In this document: positions 42,533-51,337 of the stretch, one piece after another
Layout: every line of letters starts with the position of its first letter
Position numbering within the stretch: position 1 is the first letter of the stretch
Source of the DNA: Bacillaceae bacterium OF18-1A
Lineage (GTDB): Bacteria > Bacillota > Bacilli > Bacillales > Bacillaceae_G
DNA: 64,000 nucleotides
Reading direction: 5' to 3'
Assembly (NCBI GenBank): GCA_027694045.1
Contig: JAQEWB010000008.1
Span: 37,734-101,733, forward strand
Program-made: the position numbers and the translations under genes
The notes under the pieces: model-generated
Told to the model about the DNA's origin: nothing
The model's input: only the letters and a program-made list of their open reading frames with translations
Databases searched by the model: none

Positions 42533-42632
42533 AAACAACATAAACACAATGTTTATGTTGTTTGAATGTTTTTAGAAAATAATATTATACAAGATTTTAA
42601 ACGTCATATTCTCATATTTTGTGACGTTTTTC
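42533..42632. other. Two hairpins in a divergent intergenic region
   Basis: AAACAACATAAACA/TGTTTATGTTGTTT (42533-42563, 14-bp perfect stem, 3-nt loop) and AAACGTCA/TGACGTTT (42599-42629, 15-nt loop, then T-rich). They lie between two divergent genes, so neither ends an obvious transcript. Confidence 0.5.
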
Positions 42633-42724
42633 CAAACATTTTCCGTCCATTTATAAAAAAAGTGATATCAATCTACGTACATACGGATATGATGTAATAA
42701 GCACACAAATAAAGGGGGCGTCTA

Positions 42725-42946
42725 ATGATTTATTTCTTAATGGCTCTCATTCATCTCATAGTCCCTGCGCTTATTGGCCTTTCATTATATTGGTACACGA
42801 AAAATCATAGTATTTTCTATGCAGTCCTCGGTGTTCTTCTGCCAGGAATTATTCTGATTACACTCTTCCGTATGCCATTTTTAAACTTAATTCCACTCAT
42901 TACGGCGATCTTATTTCTCATTTTCTTACCAAAAATAAAAAAATAG
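42725..42946 (+). CDS. Small hydrophobic membrane protein, 73 aa
   Basis: Three closely spaced hydrophobic helices with few charges (YWYTKNHS and RMPF loops) and a basic end PKIKK. AAAGGGGG lies just upstream of the ATG. The stop lies in a long palindromic terminator shared with the convergent EamA-family gene. No family is recognised. Confidence 0.65.
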   Translation: MIYFLMALIHLIVPALIGLSLYWYTKNHSIFYAVLGVLLPGIILITLFRMPFLNLIPLITAILFLIFLPKIKK

Positions 42947-42981
42947 GAAAGCAGATCATATATGATCTGTTTTCCTATTTT
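42940..42981. terminator. Bidirectional palindromic terminator
   Basis: AAAATAGGAAA-G-CAGATCATA meets TATGATCTG-T-TTTCCTATTTT. The stop codons of both convergent genes lie in it. Confidence 0.93.
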
Positions 42982-43880
42982 GATATAGGTTCTCCCGCAG
43001 TAGAATGTATTTGTACTTTCTCCGATTTCACAAACCATAAACCGAAGAATATAATGATTCCACCAATTATTTGTTGAAACGATACATATTCATTTGCCCA
43101 TATAGCTGCAAATAAAACCGCTACGAGCGGCGTTATATACATATATACCATCGTATGGGACGCTCCAATTTTTTGAACCCCTACATACCACATCACTAAA
43201 CCGAATACTGTTACAAAGAAAATAGAATATAGTAAAGCAAATCGTGTCATTCCGTGTGTAATGTGAAACGGCATTGTAAATACATGTGGGCCACTTAATA
43301 CTAAAAGCGGAATTGCACCAACTAATGCAGACCATGCGGTAACACGTAATGCTGAATATTTTTTTATTAATGGACCAGCTAAAACAGGATAAAGCCCCCA
43401 GCATATTGATGTAATGAGTCCAATCCCATTCCCATAAAAAGAACTAGCAAGTGAATGTCCTGCTACTAAAACTAAGGCTGCACCACAAAAGGCAATGATA
43501 GAACCGATAAGCTTTCGAGAAGAAAACTTTTCTTGTTTTAAGAAAATCGCAAATACAGTTGTAAAAATAGGTGAAATAGAAATAAGTAAAGAGGCATTTG
43601 TAGCGGATGTATATTGTACAGTTTCCATAAATAACGTTTGATACAGTACAATGCCTACAACGCTAACGATGATTAATCTAGGTATATCCTTTCGCTCCAT
43701 ATAAACCGACTTTTCAATACAAAAGGTAAGGAGTAACAGAAGCGGTGCCGCCGCTATCATCCGAAGTGCAGTAAACTCAATTGCCGTAAATTCTAACAGT
43801 CCGTATTTCGCAATCGTATAGTTAATCCCCCAAATAATAACGACGCTTAAAATCAATAACTCAATTCCCCATCTTCTCAC
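42975..43880 (-). CDS. EamA/DMT-family transporter, 301 aa
   Basis: Ten membrane helices in two EamA repeats, starting MRRWGIELLILSVVIIWGIN. The first repeat has EFTALRMIAAAPLL and the second ends MYITPLVAVLFAAIWANEY, both standard EamA positions. DMT proteins export amino acids or metabolites; the substrate is unknown here. It is a single gene between a small membrane gene and an ATATATCGGCGA repeat cluster. Confidence 0.88.
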   Translation of the reverse strand: MRRWGIELLILSVVIIWGINYTIAKYGLLEFTAIEFTALRMIAAAPLLLLLTFCIEKSVYMERKDIPRLIIVSVVGIVLYQTLFMETVQYTSATNASLLISISPIFTTVFAIFLKQEKFSSRKLIGSIIAFCGAALVLVAGHSLASSFYGNGIGLITSICWGLYPVLAGPLIKKYSALRVTAWSALVGAIPLLVLSGPHVFTMPFHITHGMTRFALLYSIFFVTVFGLVMWYVGVQKIGASHTMVYMYITPLVAVLFAAIWANEYVSFQQIIGGIIIFFGLWFVKSEKVQIHSTAGEPISK

Positions 43881-43980
43881 ACGTATCCCCTCCGCAAAGA
43901 GAATTATACAGAAAATTCAATTATATGTACATTTTATTATGTGAAAAAATATTTTTACTATATGAAACGTTTCGGTACAT

Positions 43981-44071
43981 AAAATTATATTAGCGATTTT
44001 CTGAATATATCAGCGCAACTCCATTTATATCGGCGATTTTTCAAATATATCGACTTATCAACAATAATAGC
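43981..44071. repeat. ATATATCGGCGA-type interspersed repeat cluster, locus 3
   Basis: Four units (TTATATTAGCGA, ATATATCAGCGC, TTATATCGGCGA, ATATATCGAC) spaced about 20-25 bp. The TATATCGGCGATTTTTC core is shared with loci 2 and 4. Confidence 0.75.
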
Positions 44072-44087
44072 GCCGCCTTACACAATA

Positions 44088-44125
44088 AAAAAGCGGCCCC
44101 GAAAACATTCTGGGACCACCTTTTC
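44088..44125 (-). terminator. Imperfect terminator after the YqkB-like gene
   Basis: AAAAAGCGGCCCC pairs with GGGACCACCTTTT with two mismatches across an 11-nt loop. Confidence 0.6.
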
Positions 44126-44129
44126 TTTA

Positions 44130-44453
44130 CTATACTCGAACATGTAACTTCATATTCGGATTATAAAACTGGCTTGGGCTTTTCAGTTGAAAAGTTCCTC
44201 CACCTTCATGCCAATCGACGGTTAACTTATCATCCATAAATACAAGCTTTGTACGATCCGCGATAAAATTCAATGTGCTTGATTCAATATCTACATCACG
44301 CTCATCTTTTTCTGCTACAGCTACTAAATCGATAATTCCACTCATAACACAACCGCAACCTTCATTATCGTAAAATAACTTTATATATTTCGCTTCGTTT
44401 GGAATCGTATCCATAATCTTTTTATATGCTGCTTCTGTTACAGTAACGTACAT
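44130..44453 (-). CDS. YqkB-like HesB/IscA-domain protein, 107 aa
   Basis: A small HesB-like (Fe-S biosynthesis fold) protein. It has the NEGCGCVMSG motif in place of the classical scaffold cysteines and the C-terminal FQLKSPSQFYNPNM signature that marks the B. subtilis YqkB group. True A-type Fe-S carriers have a CxC near the end, which is absent here, so a direct cluster-scaffold role is uncertain. It has no operon partners. The start is an ATG (MYVTVTEAAYKKI). Confidence 0.82.
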   Translation of the reverse strand: MYVTVTEAAYKKIMDTIPNEAKYIKLFYDNEGCGCVMSGIIDLVAVAEKDERDVDIESSTLNFIADRTKLVFMDDKLTVDWHEGGGTFQLKSPSQFYNPNMKLHVRV

Positions 44454-44576
44454 ACGTTAATCTTCATCCTCTCTTCTCGTATCATTCATACATTGTAACA
44501 CCATTTTTCTTTAAAAATATATACAGAAAATTACGAACAATATACAATGTATGTAGTAAAGGAGGTTGTATCACTC

Positions 44577-44750
44577 ATGCTCAAATTACTGCGATACCCC
44601 ATCTTCCTAGGTCTACTCGGTAGCTTTTTTATTTCTAGCGGTATGATATTACAACATATACTTCCTTATTCTCCTTCTATTGGTTGGATTTTAGGTTTTA
44701 TTTGTTTCCTAACCGCTTCTTATTTCGCTGTGAAGAACAAAAACATCTAA
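44577..44750 (+). CDS. Small membrane protein, 57 aa
   Basis: The start at 44577 gives MLKLLRYPIFLGLLGSFFIS, preceded by AAAGGAGG; an in-frame ATG ten codons upstream lies before that site. Two hydrophobic helices and a basic end AVKNKNI. It lies 24 bp before the Nif3-family gene, so the two may be co-transcribed. No family recognised. Confidence 0.6.
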   Translation: MLKLLRYPIFLGLLGSFFISSGMILQHILPYSPSIGWILGFICFLTASYFAVKNKNI

Positions 44751-44774
44751 TTAGTTCAAGGAGGATAACATAAC

Positions 44775-45695
44775 ATGCCAGCTTTAAAAGAAATAGAACA
44801 ATCACTCAATCATTTGTTCCAAATCAAAAAATATGGAAAAGATAGTGCCTTTAGTCGATTTATCCCATCTGTATATGATCCTATCTACTTTCCGTGGCAA
44901 CAATTTTTCGAAACCAATTTTGTAGAGCTATTTAACGGTCTTATGATACGAGGAGCTGAAACTGTAAATAAAGTATTTTTAGCTGTTTTTCCTACAAATG
45001 ACGTTCTTGAAACATTCATTTCACAGTCCACATCTGGTGATTTACTTTTTATGCACCACCCACTTGTAATGGAATGCGGTGATCCGCTTGGAAAATCAGG
45101 TCGTGGTTTTATTCCAATACCTGAAAAATATTTGCAAGCAATAAAAGAAAAACAACTTTCTATATATACATGTCACGGACCAATGGATATTCATCAAACG
45201 CATGGAACGAGCATTTCAATTGCAAAATCTTTACATGCTCATGTAGTTGACGGCTTTGCATATGAAGGTCCAGAACAAGAGCCAGTTGGCCTTATTTGTG
45301 AAATAGATGAAACATCCACAGAAGCACTCCAAAAGCGTCTAAAAAATCTCTTCCATATTCCTTATACAGACTTCGAAGGTAAACAACATGATTCTATCAA
45401 AAAAATTGCAATTATCGCAGGATGTGGTGATGTCGTGTCTCTCATGAAAGAAGCAGAAGCAAAAGGTGCTGAAGCATATATTACTGGGGAAATCCATTGC
45501 CATATCGACAATGATTACGGTAAACAGAAATACTCGCTCATTATGGATTACGTAAAAGAAACGAATATGTCACTCATCGGTGTATCACACTCTGCCTCTG
45601 AATATTTAGTGAAAGAAACATTGATGTATGATTGGTTTAAGGAGAGTTTTGATGTGGATGTTACTTTGATTCCGCAGGAGAAATGGTGGTTATAA
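44775..45695 (+). CDS. Nif3-like dinuclear metal center protein, 306 aa
   Basis: A NIF3/YqfO-family protein. The HHPLVME and TCHGPMDIHQTHG segments give the histidine/aspartate ligands of the di-metal site, and AEAYITGEIHCHI plus IGVSHSASE complete it near the C-terminus. It lacks the inserted PII-like domain of YqfO, and its length matches single-domain members. Members are implicated in metal handling or as GTP cyclohydrolase I type 2-like proteins; the reaction is unproven. GGAGGAT precedes the ATG. Confidence 0.88.
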   Translation: MPALKEIEQSLNHLFQIKKYGKDSAFSRFIPSVYDPIYFPWQQFFETNFVELFNGLMIRGAETVNKVFLAVFPTNDVLETFISQSTSGDLLFMHHPLVMECGDPLGKSGRGFIPIPEKYLQAIKEKQLSIYTCHGPMDIHQTHGTSISIAKSLHAHVVDGFAYEGPEQEPVGLICEIDETSTEALQKRLKNLFHIPYTDFEGKQHDSIKKIAIIAGCGDVVSLMKEAEAKGAEAYITGEIHCHIDNDYGKQKYSLIMDYVKETNMSLIGVSHSASEYLVKETLMYDWFKESFDVDVTLIPQEKWWL

Positions 45696-45724
45696 GATTA
45701 GACACCTATTACAATCGATCACAC

Positions 45725-45764
45725 AAAAAGGGAAACCACTCTCAAATAAGTGATTTCCCTTTTC
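45725..45764. terminator. Bidirectional terminator
   Basis: Stem AAAAGGGAAA-CCACT/AGTGA-TTTCCCTTTT with one mismatch, between convergent genes. Confidence 0.88.
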
Positions 45765-45773
45765 TAAAACCTC

Positions 45774-46997
45774 TTATACTGAAATCGGCAACATAACCTT
45801 AACAGTCGTTCCAACCCCAACTTCACTTTCAAAACTTATTTTCCCGCTATGGTCTCTAATGATTTTTTCTGTAACTACTAAACCTAAGCCTGTTCCAGTT
45901 TCTTTCGTTGTATAGAAAGCCTCGTTTAGCTTTGGAATTTTATCTTTCGGAATACCACAGCCTTCGTCCTCCACTTGAACAATGATTGCATCTTCTACGA
46001 TAACTTTAATCGTAATCGTTCCACCAACTGACATTGCTTCAATTGCATTTTTGATTAAATTAAAAAATACTTGCTTTAATCGTTTTTCGTCGCATGTAAT
46101 CGGGGGGATATCTTTACTGTAAATACCTTGTATATGTACTCCTTGTTCTAAAGCAGGCTTTCCCATTACTCGAATAACGTAAGAGATAATTTCTTGTATA
46201 TCATGAGTTTCTGATTCTACCGCCTTAGTTTTCTCAAATCCACTAAGTTCTGCAGCAATTGTATGAATCCGCTCTACTTCTTGTTTCATAATATCACTAT
46301 AAATTTTATCCTCTGGATATTTTTTCGCTTGCTTTTTCACAAGTTTTTTCAAATTCGCTAAAGGTTTTCTAATTTTATAGCCTATAACTGTTGCCATTTT
46401 CCCAACAGTTGCTAATTTTTCTGTTTGCTTTATTTCTTTATCCATCATCTCAAGCGTACGAATATAGGACTGAAATCTCAAAAATATCATCCAACATATG
46501 ATAGCAAGTGCGCTACATAATACGATTGGAATTAAAACTAAAGCAGATTGAATAATAATCCCCGTAAGGGCGTACTTTCCAACAAGTATCCCTATGACGA
46601 ACCAAAAATATCTTTTATTCACAAAGATTGGTGCAATGAAAATAAAAAATCCTTCTACTATATTTCCACCATTAAATTCAACATCACTGCTAAAGTGAAT
46701 CATAACATTATGAATAAGGTCTAATAGATTATAGCCAACTAGAATTATATATTTGACCACAAATGGATCCTTCCACTTCATGAAATATATTCCAGTTAAC
46801 AATAAGATTATCATCAAAACATAGAGCCATAAACCTAAACCATCTTCTAAACTCCCTGCCCCTTCTTGCCCCGCTCCTATTAACGGTACGATAAATTCAT
46901 AAGCAAGATCATATACAAAAAATATAATAAAAAATAAGCTTAAAAATATTTTTAACGCTTTTATTTCTTCATTTTTCAATATATAGCCTTTATTCAT
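45774..46997 (-). CDS. Degenerate sensor kinase without the phospho-acceptor histidine, 407 aa
   Basis: Six membrane helices (about 14-170), a DHp-like segment and an intact HATPase domain. The ATPase has the N box NLIKNAIEAM, the G1 box VEDEGCGIP and a TGTGLGLVV G2 box. The H box reads IGYKIRKPLANLKK, with Tyr207 (codon 46377-46379) where the adjacent paralogue has His201 in VGHEIKNPLASLKG. The following Glu and Asn are also replaced (Lys, Arg). So the protein should still bind ATP but cannot be phosphorylated at that site. It overlaps the upstream kinase gene by 4 bp and is co-translated. It may act as a partner in heterodimers. The gene is otherwise complete. Confidence 0.88.
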   Translation of the reverse strand: MNKGYILKNEEIKALKIFLSLFFIIFFVYDLAYEFIVPLIGAGQEGAGSLEDGLGLWLYVLMIILLLTGIYFMKWKDPFVVKYIILVGYNLLDLIHNVMIHFSSDVEFNGGNIVEGFFIFIAPIFVNKRYFWFVIGILVGKYALTGIIIQSALVLIPIVLCSALAIICWMIFLRFQSYIRTLEMMDKEIKQTEKLATVGKMATVIGYKIRKPLANLKKLVKKQAKKYPEDKIYSDIMKQEVERIHTIAAELSGFEKTKAVESETHDIQEIISYVIRVMGKPALEQGVHIQGIYSKDIPPITCDEKRLKQVFFNLIKNAIEAMSVGGTITIKVIVEDAIIVQVEDEGCGIPKDKIPKLNEAFYTTKETGTGLGLVVTEKIIRDHSGKISFESEVGVGTTVKVMLPISV

Positions 46998-48238
46998 ATG
47001 GTAGCTCCTAGCTTTTCTTCCACTTGAATTTCATTCTTCTTCGGGAGAATAATGTCTATTCTCGTTCCTCTACTCTTTTCACTCGCAATATATAGTTCAC
47101 CACAGTGCTCAGCAACAATTCGATTCGCTACCGTAAGTCCTAGACCAATTTTATCTTGCTTCGTTGTATAAAAGGCCTCTGTAACACGTGCTATATTTTC
47201 CTGCTTAATACCGTAACCATTATCAATTACACTTATCATCACATAATCGTGCCCTCTATTGTCTAGCCGCAAATCTAATATGCCACCTTGCTCCATTGCC
47301 TCTAGAGCATTTTTCATAACATATAAAAGAACCCCTCGCATTTTTCGTTCATCACATTCAACTTCCACCTTGTTTTCTTCTACATTAGAAATAAGTTGAA
47401 CATTTAACTCATTCATTCTTTCGCGAAGTCTCTCTGTCGCTTGTAATATAATTGTTCCTACATCATGTTTCTCATAGATAGAAGGTTTACACGTAGCAAC
47501 CTCCATTAACTCAGTTATCATATTATTCATATTTTCTATTTCAAAAATCATTCGTTTATAAATCGGATCTTCTTCATGTTTCTCCCGCTGTAATTGCGTA
47601 AACCCTTTTAATGAAGCGAGTGGATTTTTGATTTCATGTCCAACTGTCGCCGCCATTTTTCCAATTACTGCAAGTTTCTGTGATTCACTAGCAACCTGTA
47701 CGCTTTCCTTCACAGCTGAAAGGTACTGTAAAAATCGATGCAAAATGGTATATGCAGTTATTAATAAAAGGGTATGCATAATAAGAAACATAAATGCTTT
47801 TGCATCCCCTAATACGAATAAATACATCAAATATTTTCCTATAATAATAGAAAGGAAAAACAAAAAATATTTTTTGTTTAAAAAGATAGGTATAAAGAAA
47901 ATGAAGATAATTTCTATTACATTCGTTCCATCAAATGCCACCGTATTATAAAGGACATGTGAAAAAATATTAGTAATTTCTATCCCTATGTATGCGAACA
48001 TACATGCATATTTAACAAGACTTGCCTTCTCTTTTTTTATTAAATATATATTTATGCATAGCAATACTGCTCCGCATATAACTTGCCACATTCCCTTATG
48101 CCAATTTTCCATTAGTACCTTATTTTCTAATAAGATTCCATAAGAAATTTGGTACACAAAAACAACGACATATAGCACCCATAAAAAGATTTTGGCATTC
48201 CTTTTTTCTTCTTTATATGATAGAAAACTTTCTTTCAA
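46994..48238 (-). CDS. Membrane sensor histidine kinase, sporulation-kinase type, 414 aa
   Basis: Six membrane helices (about 16-170) precede a HisKA domain with His201 (ATVGHEIKNPLASLKGFTQL), the KinA-E-type H-box, and an ATPase domain with YVMKNALEAM, VIDNGYGI and GLGLTVANR. No response regulator is adjacent, as is typical of orphan sporulation kinases feeding the Spo0F phosphorelay. From memory the B. anthracis orthologue in this region may be the candidate sporulation kinase BA5029, unverified. It is the first gene of a two-gene operon with a degenerate paralogue. Confidence 0.92.
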   Translation of the reverse strand: MKESFLSYKEEKRNAKIFLWVLYVVVFVYQISYGILLENKVLMENWHKGMWQVICGAVLLCINIYLIKKEKASLVKYACMFAYIGIEITNIFSHVLYNTVAFDGTNVIEIIFIFFIPIFLNKKYFLFFLSIIIGKYLMYLFVLGDAKAFMFLIMHTLLLITAYTILHRFLQYLSAVKESVQVASESQKLAVIGKMAATVGHEIKNPLASLKGFTQLQREKHEEDPIYKRMIFEIENMNNMITELMEVATCKPSIYEKHDVGTIILQATERLRERMNELNVQLISNVEENKVEVECDERKMRGVLLYVMKNALEAMEQGGILDLRLDNRGHDYVMISVIDNGYGIKQENIARVTEAFYTTKQDKIGLGLTVANRIVAEHCGELYIASEKSRGTRIDIILPKKNEIQVEEKLGATI

Positions 48239-48419
48239 TTTAACACCCCTTCAAAACACTATCTCGAAGAATACCATTTATTATAATAAATGATTTTACT
48301 CGACAAACAAAGATAAATCGAACATTTGAGGAAAAACATTCCACATGTACGATATCTTCAGACTATATAAAGCATAAAAACTATAAACAATAATACGTAT
48401 ATTATGGGAGGTGTTTTAT

Positions 48420-50447
48420 ATGGACGGCAAAAAAAATAAAAAAACAGAACAACTTGAGTCTTTCACACGTGAGAATGAAGGAAAAGAAATGACAACAAAT
48501 ACAGGGGTTAAAATTTCAAACGATGAAAACTCTTTAACAGCCGGTGATCGTGGTCCTACCCTTCTAGAAGATTTTCTTATGCGAGAAAAGCTTGCTCATT
48601 TTGACCGTGAACGAATTCCTGAAAGAGTCGTTCATGCTCGGGGCTACGGGGCACATGGCGTTTTTGAGCTATATGAATCTTTAGAAGAGTTAACAATGGC
48701 CCACTTTTTGCAAGATCCTACAAAAAAAACACCGCTTTTCGTTCGCTTCTCTGAAGTAGCTGGATCAAAAGGAGCAAATGAAACGAATCGCGATGTAAGG
48801 GGATTCGCCGTTAAATTTTATACAGAAGAAGGCAATTTCGATTTAGTAGGTAACAACATTCCCATTTTCTTCATTCAAGATGGTATTAAATTTCCCGATC
48901 TTATCCATGCTCTTAAGCCCGAACCACATAACGAGATTCCACAAGGGCAAACGGCTCATGATACTTTTTGGGACTTTATCGCTAACAACCAAGAATCAGC
49001 TGCGATGATGATGTGGATTATGTCCGATCGCACCATTCCACGCAGTTTTCGAATGATGCAAGGCTTCGGTGTTCATACATTCCGATTCGTGAATAAAAAC
49101 GGTAAGTCTCGTTTCGTAAAGTTCCACTGGAAACCAAAACTCGGTGTTCATTCATTAATTTGGGATGAAGCTCAAAAACTAGGCGGCGCTGACCCAGATT
49201 ATCACCGCCGTGATTTATGGGAAAATATTAATGCTGGAAACTATCCTGAGTACGAGCTTGGCATTCAAATTCTAGAAGAAGAGGACGAATTCAAATACGA
49301 TTTCGATATATTAGACGCAACGAAAATTTGGCCTGAAGAAGATTTCCCTGTGAAAATCATCGGGAAGATGACGTTAAATCGAAACGTAGACAATGTATTC
49401 GCTGAAACAGAACAAGTCGCACTGCATCCTGGATCTATCGTCCGTGGTATTGATTTTACTAATGACCCACTCTTACAAGGTAGACTATTTTCTTACACTG
49501 ATACACAATTAGCGCGTGTCGGCACAAATTATCAAGAGTTACCAATTAATAGACCCATATGTCCGTTCCATAATAACCAAAGAGATGGGGCTTCTAAATA
49601 TATAATCGATAAAGGAAAAGTAGCCTACCATAATAACTCCTTAGCAAATAATTCTCCTTACACTGTACCTGGTACGAAAGGTGGATTTGTTACATATCCC
49701 TCTACTGTATCTGGACATAAAACGAGAGCAACAGCTGCTAGTTTCAAAGACCACTTCTCTCAAGCTCGTTTATTTTGGAATAGTATGAGTAACGTCGAAA
49801 AGATTCATATGATGCAAGCCTTCTCCTTTGAATTAGGAAAAGTAAAAAGTAAATCCGTCCGCCAACAAGTCGTTAATATGATTGGGCAGATTAGTACGGA
49901 ATTAGCCACATTAGTAGCTGAAGCCGTCGGTGCAAAAGTCCCAAATGTTCAAGAGTCCAAAGTTACGAAATCCTCTCCAGCGCTCAGTATGGCAAATACG
50001 ACGTTTAGCCCAAATACATTACGAGTAGGTGTCATTGTCGCAAACGGATATGACGGGCAAAACGCACAAAATATAATAAATCAATTGAAACAAGTCGGGC
50101 TTCAACCAGTCATGATTTCCGAAAAATTAGGCACGGTGCAAGGCACACCAAATGGGCGATGGGAAGTGGACGATACTTTCTTAACAGGATCCCCGCTTCT
50201 TTACGATGGACTACTGCTTATTGGTGGAAATCTTGATGAGCATTTTCTTAATAAAGCCAGTTCATTTGTCGTAGAATCTTATAATCACTTTAAGCCAATT
50301 GGTGCTTTTCAAAATGGGGCTACCGTTATTCAATCTTTAAACATTGAAGGAAAGCCTGGTGTCTTAGTAGATCAAAATCCTACACGGCTTGCGAATGAAT
50401 TTATTAAGGCGATGACAAAACAACGCTTTTGGGATAGAGCATACTAA
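48420..50447 (+). CDS. katE: Large-subunit (clade 2) catalase KatE, 675 aa
   Basis: A monofunctional heme catalase with the additional C-terminal flavodoxin/GATase1-like domain (about residues 530-675) of clade 2 enzymes. The catalytic histidine (His72) is in VVHARGYGAHG, and the proximal heme Tyr is in RLFSYTDTQ. The start at 48420 (MDGKKNKKTEQ) is chosen because GGGAGGTG sits just upstream; a GTG three codons earlier overlaps that site. It is followed 21 bp later by an alpha/beta hydrolase gene. I could not find a clear sigma-B promoter (GTTTAA/GGGTAT) upstream. Confidence 0.95.
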   Translation: MDGKKNKKTEQLESFTRENEGKEMTTNTGVKISNDENSLTAGDRGPTLLEDFLMREKLAHFDRERIPERVVHARGYGAHGVFELYESLEELTMAHFLQDPTKKTPLFVRFSEVAGSKGANETNRDVRGFAVKFYTEEGNFDLVGNNIPIFFIQDGIKFPDLIHALKPEPHNEIPQGQTAHDTFWDFIANNQESAAMMMWIMSDRTIPRSFRMMQGFGVHTFRFVNKNGKSRFVKFHWKPKLGVHSLIWDEAQKLGGADPDYHRRDLWENINAGNYPEYELGIQILEEEDEFKYDFDILDATKIWPEEDFPVKIIGKMTLNRNVDNVFAETEQVALHPGSIVRGIDFTNDPLLQGRLFSYTDTQLARVGTNYQELPINRPICPFHNNQRDGASKYIIDKGKVAYHNNSLANNSPYTVPGTKGGFVTYPSTVSGHKTRATAASFKDHFSQARLFWNSMSNVEKIHMMQAFSFELGKVKSKSVRQQVVNMIGQISTELATLVAEAVGAKVPNVQESKVTKSSPALSMANTTFSPNTLRVGVIVANGYDGQNAQNIINQLKQVGLQPVMISEKLGTVQGTPNGRWEVDDTFLTGSPLLYDGLLLIGGNLDEHFLNKASSFVVESYNHFKPIGAFQNGATVIQSLNIEGKPGVLVDQNPTRLANEFIKAMTKQRFWDRAY

Positions 50448-50468
50448 TACGTATAAGGGGGATACTTC

Positions 50469-51278
50469 ATGTTTGTTACCGTTGAAAAGGATGTGCACAT
50501 TTTCGTGCAAGATGTTAATCCCGGTCCTAATAGTAAAACGGTTTTCTTCGTCCACGGCTGGCCTTTAAATCATCAAATGTATCAATACCAGCTCAATGTA
50601 TTGCCTCAGCATGGCTTTCGTTGCATCGCTATAGATATACGCGGAAATGGGCAGTCCGATAAACCATGGACTGGTTACACGTATGATCGATTAGCTGATG
50701 ATATCGCAATTGTTCTAGAAGCACTTCAAGTAGAAAACGCTACGTTAGTCGGTTTCTCCGTTGGCGGTGCTCTTTCTATTCGCTACATGTCTCGCTATAA
50801 TGGTAACCGTATTTCTAAGCTCGCCTTAATTGATGCTGTCTCCCCCTCTTTCGTTAAAAATCAAGAATCTCCTTACGGTGTACCAAAAGAACAGGCAGAT
50901 GCACTCATTAACCAAATGTATGTCAATCTACCTAAATTTTTAAATGATGTATCTTTATCCTTTTTCAATAGAAACTTAGGAGCTGCAACTCTTGAATGGT
51001 TTTCTTATCTCGGTATGCAGTCCGCTTCCTATGCTCTCATCAAAATTTTACAAGCTGCGGCCAACGAAGATGTAACGAAAGACTTAAGTAAAATTAACGT
51101 TCCAACAAAAATATTCCACGGCGTTCATGACCAACTAATTCCTTATAAAAGCGCCGAACTCACGCAGCAAAGAATTAAAAATTCTCAGCTGCACGCTCTG
51201 ACAAATAGTGGACACGGTTCCCCAATCGATCAAGCGGATGAATTAAATAAAGAGCTGATCAAATTTTTAAATTCATAA
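50469..51278 (+). CDS. Alpha/beta hydrolase, non-heme haloperoxidase-like, 269 aa
   Basis: A single-domain alpha/beta hydrolase: oxyanion loop HGWPLNHQMYQYQ, DIRGNGQSDKP, nucleophile elbow VGFSVGGALSIRY, and a late aspartate (HGVHDQL) and histidine (NSGHGSPIDQ). This matches cofactor-free haloperoxidase/esterase-type proteins. It follows katE by 21 bp on the same strand, so it is probably co-transcribed with catalase; a link to oxidative stress is inferred from context only. GGGGGAT precedes the ATG. Confidence 0.88.
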   Translation: MFVTVEKDVHIFVQDVNPGPNSKTVFFVHGWPLNHQMYQYQLNVLPQHGFRCIAIDIRGNGQSDKPWTGYTYDRLADDIAIVLEALQVENATLVGFSVGGALSIRYMSRYNGNRISKLALIDAVSPSFVKNQESPYGVPKEQADALINQMYVNLPKFLNDVSLSFFNRNLGAATLEWFSYLGMQSASYALIKILQAAANEDVTKDLSKINVPTKIFHGVHDQLIPYKSAELTQQRIKNSQLHALTNSGHGSPIDQADELNKELIKFLNS

Positions 51279-51298
51279 AAATAAAATGCACTTCCTTA

Positions 51299-51337
51299 CA
51301 AAAAAAGAATTTGCCCTTATGGCAAATTCTTTTTTTG
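51299..51337. terminator. Bidirectional terminator
   Basis: Stem AAAAAAAGAATTTGCC/GGCAAATTCTTTTTTT with a 5-nt loop between the hydrolase gene and the convergent permease gene. Confidence 0.95.

Noticed and set aside
48239..48419. Sigma-B promoter for katE
   Set aside because: No GTTTAA/GGGTAT pair at suitable spacing was found by eye.
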